From contig JAHJSB010000003.1 in NCBI GenBank assembly GCA_018830285.1, positions 37,439 through 101,438 on the forward strand: 64,000 nucleotides of DNA, in the 5' to 3' direction. The stretch comes from Alphaproteobacteria bacterium (GTDB taxonomy: Bacteria > Pseudomonadota > Alphaproteobacteria > Caulobacterales > Hyphomonadaceae). Shown piece after piece: positions 9,660-18,113 of the stretch. The number at the start of each line of letters is the position of its first letter. The first letter of the stretch is position 1. Both the position numbers and the translations under genes were made by a program. Below the pieces are notes generated by a model. It was not told the origin of the DNA. It searched no databases and was given only the letters and a program-made list of their open reading frames with translations.

Positions 9660-9812
9660 CGCGGCACTACCGCCACCACCGCCGCCACTGCCGCCACCAC
9701 CCGATGGAGGCGTTCCCGGGCTGCTTGATCCCGGTGAAGCAATGTTGCTTCCTTGCGAACACGCTGCTGCTAAGCAAAGCGCAATCACGCTTACCGACCT
9801 GCGAAATATCAT
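7050..9812 (-). CDS. Large duplicated lipoprotein, probably surface-exposed or secreted
   Basis: The protein has 920 residues. The N-terminus has hydrophobic residues then LAAAC (Cys18), a plausible though not ideal lipobox. A Ser/Gly/Pro spacer with two poly-Gly runs follows. Two homologous units of about 430 residues begin at Cys53 and Cys491. Each contains TLTIEPGVTVFG-like and GEWGGLVILG motifs, CRNAATPATVACDN, GFEVTTGNELNGITL, DYVQVHNSSDDGIEFFGG, DDDSLDTDNGYNG and GVAGYQAGVDPAFNSVLFDC. The pattern suggests a right-handed beta-helix with paired cysteines. AAGGGG precedes the ATG at good spacing. The gene lies between the TonB receptor it resembles in context and a type II secretion operon, so it may be a type II substrate. 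Function is unknown. Confidence 0.8.
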   Translation of the reverse strand: MIFRRSVSVIALCLAAACSQGSNIASPGSSSPGTPPSGGGGSGGGGGGSAATCPAGFTEGAAVGGFTTCNLSGTYLADLTLPFVAGVAYAVDGRVDVGVDVGADGTTAGGTAATLTIEPGVTVFGRSGADFIVINRGSEIDADGNAANPIVMTSANDLVRRAADAGDFGGDNIGEWGGLVILGQAPINRCRNAATPATVACDNVIEGVSNPEAVYGGADAADSSGTLRYVSLRFSGFEVTTGNELNGITLGGVGSGTTIDYVQVHNSSDDGIEFFGGTVNAKHLVLTGEDDDSLDTDNGYNGNLQYVVVKQRAAGGDNMVEASSVAGVTPASDYNVSNFTFVGGNTIGNALRLNTGTISTYVNGVVTEVTECFRWEASAGNGVAGYQAGVDPAFNSVLFDCAGGIETANSDAGAAAASLAAGSDNSTTTANSLAASFFPGPNEATVAPFDVATLDAFFSPTTYIGAFGPTETETQNWATGWTFGLFPDPTCPTGTTDSGLEIDNQTVCRISGVITDDVRLTRGNIYEVVGRLDVGVDIGADGAAVGGDPATLTIESGVTLFGGGGADYVVVNRGSQIFSNGTKENPVVLTSEADVTDTQPNPENAIGEWGGLVILGRAPINRCRNAATPATVACDNVVEGVTNPDAVYGGALPTDNSGSLRYTVVKHSGFEVTTGNELNGITLAGVGSDTAIDYVQVHNSSDDGIEFFGGSVNAKHLVLTGADDDSLDTDNGYNGSLQYVIVKQRAAGGDNMVEASSVAGITPASNAKVSNFTFLGDAGGNALRLNTGTVGTYVNGVVKEVTECFRWETSAGNGVAGYQAGVDPAFNSVLFDCVAGLEVAGSDIGAAAASLAAGTNNSTATASTLINTFINGTAESAVTAFDVTGLSGDLEPVGYIGAVENATDTWWQGWSCGLEASDPC

Positions 9813-9989
9813 GGGAACCCCTTGTTTGGACCGTCAGACAGGCCGACTCCATTGCGACCTCGTCAGCGGCTGAATAGCGACGCCCCATGACAAACAATTA
9901 ACGGAAATGTCTCGGTTTTGAGACAAGATGTCGGCACCGCCTGCCGACGTCCGAATAAAAGCCACCTCACGCGGCGCCACGTCACAAAA

Positions 9990-10001
9990 CTTTCGCGAAA
10001 G
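9990..10001. promoter_or_regulatory. Perfect 12-bp palindrome in the lipoprotein/HTH-regulator divergent region
   Basis: CTTTCGCGAAAG reads the same on both strands. A second inverted repeat, TGTCTC-N6-GAGACA, lies at 9908-9925. Both sit between the divergent starts at 9812 and 10091, where an operator would be expected. The binding protein is unknown. Confidence 0.35.
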
Positions 10002-10090
10002 CGACATGTGAGCGCGTTAAATTCCGCATATTCGTGCGCTTGTTGGGAACCAGAGGCTCAACGCAACAAGGGGCTGCCTCGGTGGATAAT

Positions 10091-10405
10091 ATGGATTTGC
10101 TTTACAGGCTCGAGGGTCGCCTGATTGACCTTGAGACAAAGGTCACGCAGCTTGAAAAGGCCATGGCCGAAATGCCAAAGGCTGAACCCGCCATTCCGGA
10201 AGAAGCGCAAAAGCGGATTGATGCCGGCGAGCATCCCGTTCGCGTCATGCGCGAACTCAGGTTGCTGACACAAAGCCAGCTAAGCGAGCTCTGCGGCATT
10301 CGCCCGAACCACATATCCGCAATCGAGCGTGGCCAGACGTTCGGCCTCAAGACGGCACGACGCCTGTCAGAAGCGCTGGAAGTTCCCGCAAGCGTGCTGT
10401 TCTGA
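10091..10405 (+). CDS. Small XRE-type helix-turn-helix regulator with N-terminal coiled coil
   Basis: The protein has 104 residues. The N-terminal 30 residues (LEGRLIDLETKVTQLEKAM) look like a short coiled coil for dimerisation. After a Pro/Ala linker, residues about 50-104 are an HTH_3 domain: VMRELRLLTQSQLSELCGI, then recognition helix RPNHISAIERGQ and LKTARRLSEALEV. It ends immediately after the HTH, so there is no sensor domain. I chose the ATG at 10091; a GTG at 10082 in the same frame is possible. The gene stands alone, 224 bases before gspC in the same direction, and is a candidate local regulator of the secretion operon or of the divergent lipoprotein gene. Confidence 0.75.
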   Translation: MDLLYRLEGRLIDLETKVTQLEKAMAEMPKAEPAIPEEAQKRIDAGEHPVRVMRELRLLTQSQLSELCGIRPNHISAIERGQTFGLKTARRLSEALEVPASVLF

Positions 10406-10567
10406 CCGACTTCTTGTGGCCTAATCGTATCGAAGACAGAAACAGTGTACGTTATTGGGACAATCCCCGCGCCCTCAAGTATTAACAAGATGTACTGTAA
10501 TTCAGCTTGCCACTATTGATCAGTTTGCTTCATCAACATTCCAAATGCCCGGGCTCGGCTATGGCCC

Positions 10568-10582
10568 ACCTGTTCGACAGGT
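10568..10582. promoter_or_regulatory. Inverted repeat upstream of gspC
   Basis: ACCTGT-TCG-ACAGGT is a perfect inverted repeat 48 bases before the gspC start. It is a possible operator for the adjacent HTH protein; the assignment is inference. Confidence 0.3.
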
Positions 10583-10629
10583 CGCCCAGTTACATAATCC
10601 GGGCAGGGAAATTGCAGTCAGAGTAGATT

Positions 10630-11517
10630 ATGAGCCAATTAGACATCCTTTCGACGAAGGCACTGCTCCTTTTGCCGCGTGTACGCGTCGGGCTTACAAT
10701 CGTGTTGGTTGTGCTTTTGGGATTGCTGGCTGCGCGGTTCGTTTGGCTGTTGGTCGAGCCTGGCGGTGCTGTGAGTGACCCGCTGGCCTTGCCCGCGAGT
10801 CAGGCCAGCGCATCCGCAGGATCCCCTCTGGCGAGTGCAGACCTCATGGTGCTGACCCGATCGAACCGGTTCGGAGCGGCAGCCGCGGTCGGTGACATAA
10901 TCCCGGATGCGCCAGCGACCAGTCTCAATCTCACCCTCAAGGGCGTGCGGTCTGTTGCGGCGGGTTCCAGTGACGCACGGCCGGAACAGGCCTCGATTGC
11001 CATCATCGAGACCCCAGACGGACGCGCCCTCACCTATCATCCAGGAGACACCATTATCGAGGGCGTCACGCTTGACCGGGTCCTGCCCGACCGGGTGCTC
11101 ATTCGAAAAAGCGGGTCGCTGGAAACGCTCATGATGGAAAGCGGGATCGATGCATTATCTGTGCTGACTTTGCCCGGCCAGGAAGGCATGGTCGAAGGCG
11201 CGCCGCGTCCCGCAACGAATTCTCAGCGCCAAGCGCCCCTCGACCGCGCGCTCCTTGCGTCGCTTGACGTGGCGCCCGTATTTACTGACGGCATCCTTGT
11301 TGGATACCGCCTGTCAACGCCGGGCTCGACGGCGGCCCTGTCCGGTTCCGGTCTCGAATCGGGTGACATCATAACGGTGCTCGACGGAACGCCTGTCCGC
11401 GACATCAAGATCGAGAACATCGCCGAACGGCTGTCGAATGCCGCCGAGTTATCCATGACGGTTCAGCGCAACGGCGCCAATATCCCCGTCACGCTTCGCT
11501 TCCCCGAGGGAGAATAG
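10630..11517 (+). CDS. gspC: Type II secretion protein C (inner-membrane clamp)
   Basis: The protein has 295 residues. A single membrane helix lies at about residues 20-38 after a short cytoplasmic tail. A periplasmic homology region follows (TSLNLTLKGVRSV), then a C-terminal PDZ-like domain (LSGSGLESGDIITVLDGTPV). GspC links the inner-membrane platform to the GspD secretin and helps recognise substrates. It is the first gene of a tightly packed operon gspC-N; only five bases separate it from gspD. The promoter is presumably in the 224-base gap upstream. Confidence 0.88.
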   Translation: MSQLDILSTKALLLLPRVRVGLTIVLVVLLGLLAARFVWLLVEPGGAVSDPLALPASQASASAGSPLASADLMVLTRSNRFGAAAAVGDIIPDAPATSLNLTLKGVRSVAAGSSDARPEQASIAIIETPDGRALTYHPGDTIIEGVTLDRVLPDRVLIRKSGSLETLMMESGIDALSVLTLPGQEGMVEGAPRPATNSQRQAPLDRALLASLDVAPVFTDGILVGYRLSTPGSTAALSGSGLESGDIITVLDGTPVRDIKIENIAERLSNAAELSMTVQRNGANIPVTLRFPEGE

Positions 11518-11522
11518 ATAGA

Positions 11523-13466
11523 ATGAACGTCCGTTTCGGCCTTTCAGCCATCCTGCTGGCCACGACAGCCCTGCCCGCCTTCGGGCTCGCGGGCGAGAAC
11601 GGTCCCAAGGCCTCTCTCCACGTGCTGAATTTCGATGATGTCGAGTTGAGTTCGCTGATCGCCGACGTGTCCATCGTCACAGGATACACATTCATCGTCC
11701 ATCCCGATGTCCGCGGCAAACGCGTGACTGTCACGTCTTCGTCCCCCCTGACACGGGAAGGCGTGTTTGACGTCTTCCTTTCGACTCTGCGCGTTCACGG
11801 CTTCACGGCCGTGTCTGCCGGCAAGGACACCTACCGCATTATCCCGGAACAATCGGCGGTAAGCGAAGCCGGCACGCGGGCCTCCGGCTCGAACAGTTTC
11901 GTGACCGAGATCATCCGCCTCAACAATTTCAATGCGCTCGAAGCGGCCCAGATGGTAAAACCCCTGGTCGATGCTCAGGGGCAGGTCATCGCAAACCCGC
12001 GCTCGAACACATTGGTGATCGTCGATTACCAGTCGAACATGCCGCGTATCCGCCGATTGGTCGCGGGAATCGATGAAGATCGCAGCCGCACGGAAACCAT
12101 CTCTCTCAAGAACATCGCGTCAGGCGAACTCGAATCCATCCTGATGGCCCTTCAAAAAACCGGCGGAGAAGACAGCTACACGTCAAACTTCCAGGCCATC
12201 GCCTCTCAGACAGGCAATTCAATAGTCATCCGTGGCGACGACCTGATGGTCGAGCGCGCCCTGAAGGTTGTCGAACAACTTGATGCGACGGACCGGATCG
12301 AAGACACGCTGCGCGTTATCTCGCTCAACAATGCCGATGCTGCCGATATCGTCCCTATCCTCGAAAAGGTCGCCGGCGCGATGGCGTTCCGGCGCGGTGA
12401 GACAGGTGGCGACATCGCACTCAGCACGATCGCCTTTCATGCATCGACCAACTCGCTCGTGATCAATGCGCCCAGCGAGACTCTTCTGACACTTGAACGC
12501 GTGATCCAGGACCTCGACAAGCGGCGTGCCCAGGTTCTCGTTGAAGCCATCATCGTCGAAATGTCCGACGACACTGCCCGGGAACTCGGCCTGCAATTCC
12601 TGCTCAGCGGCACCGGCAATTCAACTGTGCCATTCGCGTCCACCAATTACTCCCGCTCTGCGCCCAACCTTCTGGCCCTCGCCGGCGCCATAAGCGGCGA
12701 CACACCGTTCACGAGCGGCGAGACCAATCCGTTTGCCGCATCCGCCGTCACGTCCCTGCTTGGACTCACCGGCCTCAGCGTCGGTGTGGGCGGCCAAAAC
12801 GGCGACACGCTTTTCGGCGCCATCCTGACGGCAGTCGAGAATGACGCGAATTCCCGGGTCCTCTCAAAGCCGTTCAACATGACGCTCGACAATGGCACCT
12901 CGTCGCTCCTCGTCGGCCAGGAAGTACCAATCGTCACAGGTGAAGTACTGGGCAATGACAATACCAATCCGTTCCGCACTGTTGACCGCAAGGAAATCGG
13001 TGTCCGCCTGGACGTCACGCCACGCATCTCGTCGGATGATGCGGTCCGGCTTGAAATCAACCAGGAAGTCTCGAGCATCTCGGGCGCCATCAATGTCGCG
13101 ACGTCAGATCTCATCTTCAACAAGCGTCAGATCACGACTGACGTTCTGGCCGACAGTGGCGAAATCATCGTCATAGGCGGTCTGATCCAGCAATCCGATA
13201 CCATTGCAGAGGAGAAAGTCCCGATCCTCGGCGACATGCCAGTCGCCGGACGCCTGTTTCGGACCGAAGGCAAAGCGTCAAAGCGAACGAACCTGATGGT
13301 ATTCATCCGCCCGACCGTGATCCGTGATCGTCAGAGTGCGCGGGACGTCACCGCTCGCAGCTATCGTTTCGTCCGTGCCGAAGAACTCTGGAACGGCAAG
13401 GACGACAAAGTCAATTCGCTCGACGCCTTTGTCAGCGAAGTGCTTGGAGCACCTCCACCGCAGTAA
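11523..13466 (+). CDS. gspD: Type II secretion outer-membrane secretin
   Basis: The protein has 647 residues with a signal peptide at residues 1-23. It contains an N0 domain (LNFDDVELSSLIADVSIVTG), three NHN repeats (for example IIRLNNFNALEAAQMVKPL and VISLNNADAADIVPILEKV), and the C-terminal secretin domain with VLSKPFNMTLDNG, VGQEVPIVTG, GVRLDVTPRIS and the family ending LGDMPVAGRLFR. It forms the outer-membrane channel for folded exoproteins. Targeting usually needs a pilotin lipoprotein; no GspS gene is recognisable, but a small lipoprotein ends this operon. The C-terminal tail after VFIRPTVI is about 45 residues. Confidence 0.95.
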   Translation: MNVRFGLSAILLATTALPAFGLAGENGPKASLHVLNFDDVELSSLIADVSIVTGYTFIVHPDVRGKRVTVTSSSPLTREGVFDVFLSTLRVHGFTAVSAGKDTYRIIPEQSAVSEAGTRASGSNSFVTEIIRLNNFNALEAAQMVKPLVDAQGQVIANPRSNTLVIVDYQSNMPRIRRLVAGIDEDRSRTETISLKNIASGELESILMALQKTGGEDSYTSNFQAIASQTGNSIVIRGDDLMVERALKVVEQLDATDRIEDTLRVISLNNADAADIVPILEKVAGAMAFRRGETGGDIALSTIAFHASTNSLVINAPSETLLTLERVIQDLDKRRAQVLVEAIIVEMSDDTARELGLQFLLSGTGNSTVPFASTNYSRSAPNLLALAGAISGDTPFTSGETNPFAASAVTSLLGLTGLSVGVGGQNGDTLFGAILTAVENDANSRVLSKPFNMTLDNGTSSLLVGQEVPIVTGEVLGNDNTNPFRTVDRKEIGVRLDVTPRISSDDAVRLEINQEVSSISGAINVATSDLIFNKRQITTDVLADSGEIIVIGGLIQQSDTIAEEKVPILGDMPVAGRLFRTEGKASKRTNLMVFIRPTVIRDRQSARDVTARSYRFVRAEELWNGKDDKVNSLDAFVSEVLGAPPPQ

Positions 13467-13470
13467 TCCC

Positions 13471-14973
13471 ATGGACACAAACGCCGCATCTTCCCGCCAG
13501 TTCACCTACGCCTTCGCGAAGGACAAGGGGCTCATCGTGCTGCCTGATCGCGACACGTTGACCGTGGGCGTACGCACGGGCGCCGATGTCATGTCCCTTG
13601 TCGAAGCGCGCCGGACCCTTGGGTGCCCCCACGCGATTGAATCCCTCGATCCGGCCAGCTTCGATCGCGCACTGACTGTCGCGTTCAGCCAGGGGCCGCT
13701 GGGCGCTACGGATATTGAAGCGGCCGTTGCCAGCCGGGGCGGACTCGAGAGCCTGATCGACGATATCCCCGAAGCGGCAGACCTGCTCGGCGGCAGCGAC
13801 GATGCGCCGGTCATCCGCCTGATCAATGGCCTCATCTACGAGGCGATGAAGCGCCGGGCATCTGATATTCATATCGACCCGTTCGAGGACAAACTGTCCA
13901 TCCGTTACCGCATCGATGGCGACCTGGTCGAAGTCCTTACCCCGCCTCGCAAGCTCGCCGCACCACTTGTGTCGCGCATCAAGGTCATGGCCCGCCTCGA
14001 CATTGCCGAGAAGCGCTTGCCACAGGATGGCCGCATCTCGCTGCAGGCCGGGGGACGCTCCATCGACGTGCGCGTCGCCATCCTGCCGACCCGTTTCGGC
14101 GAGCGCGTCGCCCTGCGTCTCCTCGACACGCAGAACGCGCTCCTCACGCTTGAGCAGCTCGGTATGGATTCCGACACCTACCAGCGTTTCGACCAGATCC
14201 TCGGCCAACCCAATGGCGTGATCCTCGTCACCGGTCCCGTCGGCTCAGGCAAAACAACGACGCTCTATTCGAGCATCTCGCGCCTCAACACCGGCAGTGT
14301 GAACATCATGACGCTGGAAGACCCGGTCGAATACGGCCTGCCGGGGATCAGCCAGACACAGATGGATGCCAAGGTCGGCCTCACCTTCGCCCGGGCCCTG
14401 CGCAACATCCTGCGCCAGGACTTCAACATTGTCATGGTCGGCGAGATCCGCGATCTCGAGACCGCTGAAGCAGCATTTGAATTCGCTTCGACGGGGCGCC
14501 TTGCCTTCTCCACCCTGCACACCAACAGTGCAGCCGGTGCCATCACGCGCCTGCGCGACATGGGGGTCGAGACTTACCTCATGGCGTCCACCCTGCGCGC
14601 CGTCATGGCCCAGCGCCTTGTGCGCAAGCTCTGCGATGTCTGCAAGGAGCCAGCGACCGCCGGCGCCGCTGAATACGAGGCGCTTGATCTGCATCCGGCG
14701 GACTCGTTCACCCACTACACGCCCAAGGGCTGCATGGCCTGCGGCAATACCGGCTTTCATGGTCGCATCGCGATCTACGAGCTCCTGGTTGTCGATAATG
14801 CTGTTCGCAACCTGCTCCACGCCGACGCGACAGAAGACGCCATCGAAGCGGTTGCCTTCGCTGACCATCATCGCCTGATCGAGAACGCCCGGCGCTATGT
14901 TTTCTCCGGCGAGACCAGCGTGACGGAAGTCCTGCGCGTCTGCCGCAAGGAGGCCCGCGATGGCAGCGTTTGA
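13471..14973 (+). CDS. gspE: Type II secretion assembly ATPase
   Basis: The protein has 500 residues. The start is the ATG four bases after the gspD stop; earlier in-frame codons overlap gspD and encode nothing family-like. It has an N1E/N2E region, a Walker A GPVGSGKTTT with Lys261, a Walker B and Asp/His boxes (VMVGEIRDLETAE, TLHTNSAAGAITRL). It also has the four-cysteine zinc module (CDVC from Cys388, then CMAC). The ATPase powers pseudopilus growth and docks on GspL. It overlaps gspF by 14 bases. Confidence 0.95.
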   Translation: MDTNAASSRQFTYAFAKDKGLIVLPDRDTLTVGVRTGADVMSLVEARRTLGCPHAIESLDPASFDRALTVAFSQGPLGATDIEAAVASRGGLESLIDDIPEAADLLGGSDDAPVIRLINGLIYEAMKRRASDIHIDPFEDKLSIRYRIDGDLVEVLTPPRKLAAPLVSRIKVMARLDIAEKRLPQDGRISLQAGGRSIDVRVAILPTRFGERVALRLLDTQNALLTLEQLGMDSDTYQRFDQILGQPNGVILVTGPVGSGKTTTLYSSISRLNTGSVNIMTLEDPVEYGLPGISQTQMDAKVGLTFARALRNILRQDFNIVMVGEIRDLETAEAAFEFASTGRLAFSTLHTNSAAGAITRLRDMGVETYLMASTLRAVMAQRLVRKLCDVCKEPATAGAAEYEALDLHPADSFTHYTPKGCMACGNTGFHGRIAIYELLVVDNAVRNLLHADATEDAIEAVAFADHHRLIENARRYVFSGETSVTEVLRVCRKEARDGSV

Positions 14974-16168
14974 ATATGTCGCTGTCGATACGGGTGGCAA
15001 GCGCCTGCGGGGCGTCATCTCTGCCGACAGTCCTCGCGCCGCCCGCAAGGAATTGCGGATGCGCGAACTCATGCCGGTCGACGTCCAGCTGCTCAACACG
15101 AAGACGGCGCGTGGAGGCAAGGGTTCCGTTGGACGTATCTCCGACAAGGACCGCGCCTTGCTCGCACGCCAGCTCGCTGTGCTCCTCCAGTCAGGCCTCA
15201 CCGTCGAACAGGCTCTCACCGCTGCGGCCAGCGACGCCAAGCCGGAAACGGTGGCCATCCTCCACCGCGTCCGCAATGAAGTGACCGAAGGCTCCCGCTT
15301 TGCCGACGCACTCGGAACCGCGCCGCGTGCCTTCCCGCCACTGTTCAAGTCGGTCGTTGCTGCCGGCGAAATGTCGGGTCGCCTGGGCGAAGTAATGGAA
15401 CGCCTCGCCGTCTATCTTGAGAACACGTGGCGCCTTCGCCAGAAGGTCCAGTCCGCACTCATCTATCCGGCCCTGCTTGCCACGCTCGCCATCGGCATGG
15501 TCGTCGCCCTTATGATCCTCGTCGTCCCGCGCCTTGTCGAACAGTTCGACATGTTCGATGCCGACCTGCCCTGGCTGACCCAGCAGGTCATCGCTGTGTC
15601 CAATCTCCTGCGCAACTGGGGGTGGCTGATCGCCATTGCACTGGTTGTCGGCTTCGTCCTCCTCTTGCGGTTACTGCGCGCGCCCGGCGTCCGCGAGACA
15701 CTGGACCGCCTCGTCCTGCGGCTGCCCATTGTCGGCAACCTGGCTCGCACCGTCTCTGCCGCCCGCTTCGCACGCATCTTCGCCACGCTTTCCTCATCCG
15801 GGGCCACGGTTCTGGAATCCCTTCATGCGTCGCGCGGCGCCATGTCCAACAGCGTCTTCCGTAAGGCGACGGACGAGATCGCCGTTCGCGTCAGCGAAGG
15901 CGGGTCATTCGCCGCCGCGCTCAAGGGCACCGGCGCCTTCCCGCCCATGATGGTCCACATGGTGGCCAGCGGCGAAGCAGGGCGTGACGTGCCCGGCATG
16001 ATGACGCGCGCGGCAGAATTCCTCGAAGACGAATTTGAAAATGCCACATCCACCGCCCTCAGCCTGATGGAACCGATCATCATCGTTGTGCTCGGCGGCC
16101 TTGTCGGCATGATCGTTTTGTCGATCATGCTACCCATTATCCAGCTCAACACGCTGGCGCTGCAATAG
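14960..16168 (+). CDS. gspF: Type II secretion inner-membrane platform protein F
   Basis: The protein has 402 residues. It starts MAAFEYVAVDTGGKRLRG, the typical GspF opening, and contains two T2SSF domains with LARQLAVLLQSGLTVEQAL and ARFARIFATLSSSGATVLESL. Three membrane helices are visible at about 175-195, 220-240 and 375-395. It anchors the motor to the membrane. It overlaps the end of gspE, indicating translational coupling. Confidence 0.93.
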   Translation: MAAFEYVAVDTGGKRLRGVISADSPRAARKELRMRELMPVDVQLLNTKTARGGKGSVGRISDKDRALLARQLAVLLQSGLTVEQALTAAASDAKPETVAILHRVRNEVTEGSRFADALGTAPRAFPPLFKSVVAAGEMSGRLGEVMERLAVYLENTWRLRQKVQSALIYPALLATLAIGMVVALMILVVPRLVEQFDMFDADLPWLTQQVIAVSNLLRNWGWLIAIALVVGFVLLLRLLRAPGVRETLDRLVLRLPIVGNLARTVSAARFARIFATLSSSGATVLESLHASRGAMSNSVFRKATDEIAVRVSEGGSFAAALKGTGAFPPMMVHMVASGEAGRDVPGMMTRAAEFLEDEFENATSTALSLMEPIIIVVLGGLVGMIVLSIMLPIIQLNTLALQ

Positions 16169-16194
16169 CGCTGCGGACCTAACAGGAGACCCCA

Positions 16195-16644
16195 ATGACC
16201 CACGCCAAAGACGACCAGAAAGCCGCGCCCGACACGAAGGATGCCGGCTTCTCGCTCGTTGAGCTGCTCGTTACCGTGTCGATCATGGCCTTGCTGGCCA
16301 CGGCAGTGGTGATCTCCGTCGGCCCCGTGCTCGGCAAGTCCCGGATCGACCGGGCGCGTTCGGATATCGCGGCGCTTGAAAGCGGCCTCGAACAGTACAG
16401 CTTCGACATGTTCAACTATCCTGGCGCCGATACTGGCTTGGCTGCGCTCAAGACGCCGCCCTCTGGAGAAAAAGCCGACCAGTACCGCCCCGGTGGCTAC
16501 ATCAAGCGCGTCCAACAGGATCCTTGGGGCAATGATTACCATTACACTGCGCCCGGCCCACGTTCGGGCGGCGCCTATGACGTATTTTCCGCAGGCCCGG
16601 ACGGAGAGCCCGGCAATGAAGACGATATCGGCAACTGGAACTGA
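16195..16644 (+). CDS. gspG: Major pseudopilin
   Basis: The protein has 149 residues. The prepilin site is G18/F followed by SLVELLVTVSIMALLATA, with Glu at +5. The C-terminal part has PSGEKADQYRPGGYIKR and DPWGNDYHYTAPG, the conserved GspG globular and calcium-loop sequence. It forms the helical pseudopilus. A prepilin peptidase (GspO) is needed to process it, but none is encoded in this window. The leader is longer and more charged than usual (18 residues). Confidence 0.94.
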   Translation: MTHAKDDQKAAPDTKDAGFSLVELLVTVSIMALLATAVVISVGPVLGKSRIDRARSDIAALESGLEQYSFDMFNYPGADTGLAALKTPPSGEKADQYRPGGYIKRVQQDPWGNDYHYTAPGPRSGGAYDVFSAGPDGEPGNEDDIGNWN

Positions 16645-16652
16645 CACCTGAG

Positions 16653-17147
16653 ATGAACTTGCGCCGCGACCTTCCCTCATCCACCGAAGCAGGCATGACC
16701 CTGACCGAAGTGCTGGTCGCTGTGTTCATCATGGCGCTCGCCGCAGGCATGGTCACAATGACCATGCGTCCGAAAGCAGACCCTCTGGCCGAAGCCGCAA
16801 CGCGTCTTGAACATGACGTCGCCTCGGCGCTCGACCTGGCGCTTGTCACCGGCGTGCCTCAGGGCTTGTCGATCACTGAAGACGGGTACCACCGCGTCAG
16901 CTGGCAGGACCAGGCCTGGTCGCCTGCTCCGGGCAGGGACGTTACCTTCCCGCACAACGTCACATTCGATACGACCCGCACCCCCACGCGCCCAGAATCC
17001 GACGCCAATGTCATTGTACCGGATATCATCCTCGACACGACAGGCACCGCACAGGGCGCGCCCCTCACGCTCTTGCGCGATCGACAAACGATCACCCTGA
17101 CCATCGCGCCTAGCGGGCAGGTCACGTGGGAGGCGCCAGATGCCTGA
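16653..17147 (+). CDS. gspH: Minor pseudopilin H
   Basis: The protein has 164 residues with a prepilin cleavage site after Gly14 (MTLTEVLVAVFIMALAAGM). The remainder is a weakly conserved globular domain, as expected for GspH. It sits between gspG and gspI and overlaps gspI by eight bases. Confidence 0.85.
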   Translation: MNLRRDLPSSTEAGMTLTEVLVAVFIMALAAGMVTMTMRPKADPLAEAATRLEHDVASALDLALVTGVPQGLSITEDGYHRVSWQDQAWSPAPGRDVTFPHNVTFDTTRTPTRPESDANVIVPDIILDTTGTAQGAPLTLLRDRQTITLTIAPSGQVTWEAPDA

Positions 17148-17511
17148 CCACACATCGCAATCCGGTTTCACGCTTGTCGAAGTCCTCGCCGCATTGGGCG
17201 TCTTCTCGATTTCGGCCATCGGCCTGATCCACCTCAGCAGCGAGACCACTGTCGGCGCCAAGCAGGTCGACCTGCGGGCTCTTGCCGAAATCGAGGCGAG
17301 CAACCGCATGGCCGACGCCATGACACTGCCCCCGCCGCTGCCAACCGGCGTGATCGCAGGCGCCGCCACGCAGCGCGGTCGTACATTCGACTGGATCCGC
17401 ACCGTGTCCCCGACGCAGGAAGAGGGCCTGTTCCTTGTTGATGTGACCGTGTCCATGCCGGAAGCCGGTCAGGTGCTCGCCCATATTCAGGCCTTGAGGA
17501 CTGGCGAATGA
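17140..17511 (+). CDS. gspI: Minor pseudopilin I
   Basis: The protein has 123 residues, with a cleavage site after Gly9 (FTLVEVLAALGVFSISAIG) and the family motif SSETTVGAKQVDLRALAEIEASNRM. It is part of the IJK tip complex that initiates the pseudopilus. It overlaps gspH at its start and gspJ by four bases at its end. Confidence 0.9.
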   Translation: MPDHTSQSGFTLVEVLAALGVFSISAIGLIHLSSETTVGAKQVDLRALAEIEASNRMADAMTLPPPLPTGVIAGAATQRGRTFDWIRTVSPTQEEGLFLVDVTVSMPEAGQVLAHIQALRTGE

Positions 17512-18113
17512 GACAGTCAGAGGCCGGATTTACGCTTATTGAGACACTTGTCGCCCTTGGCGTTACGGCGATGCTCGCGACGGCGGGAACGCTGATGATG
17601 CTGCAGACGCTACAGGCCAGCCGCGCCATTGATGCGCGCATGGCAGACGTCCGCACGCTCGAGGCGGCCAATGGCCTGCTGCGCGCCGATTTCAGTGAGA
17701 TGACCGTACGCCCTTCAGCGGCACCAGACGACTTCACACCTGCCGTCGGCTTCTCTGGCCGCACAGGCATCGAAACAGGCGACTTGATCAGCTTCGTCCG
17801 GTCCGGCTGGCGCGATCCGCGAGTCGGCGGCGACCGGAGCGATCTCCAGCGCGTGGCCATTCGACTCGAAGACGGGCAGCTGATCCGCAAGGCCTGGCTG
17901 AGGCCAGACCCGGTCCGCAACACGCCCGTCGTGGAACGGGTGCTTCTTGATGGCATATCCAATCTGGAAATCCGCTACCGCCAAAAAGGTGTCTGGTTCG
18001 ACGAATGGCCTGCCGATGCTAACGGGCGGCATCCGGACCTGGTGCAGCTTGACCTGAAATTCGCCGACGCGGACCAGTTGACACTTCAGTACATGGTGGG
18101 AGCTGCACCATGA
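17508..18113 (+). CDS. gspJ: Minor pseudopilin J
   Basis: The protein has 201 residues with a cleavage site after Gly7 (FTLIETLVALGVTAMLATA). GspJ-like segments include LEAANGLLRADFSEM, FVRSGWRDP and ISNLEIRYRQKG. It is a tip-complex pilin. ATGA overlaps join it to gspI and gspK. Confidence 0.9.
   Translation: MRQSEAGFTLIETLVALGVTAMLATAGTLMMLQTLQASRAIDARMADVRTLEAANGLLRADFSEMTVRPSAAPDDFTPAVGFSGRTGIETGDLISFVRSGWRDPRVGGDRSDLQRVAIRLEDGQLIRKAWLRPDPVRNTPVVERVLLDGISNLEIRYRQKGVWFDEWPADANGRHPDLVQLDLKFADADQLTLQYMVGAAP

Noticed and set aside
9880..9900. Possible Pho-box half site (TTGTCAT on the minus strand) before the lipoprotein
   Set aside because: Only one good half site; the second lies at 10-base, not 11-base, spacing and is degenerate.
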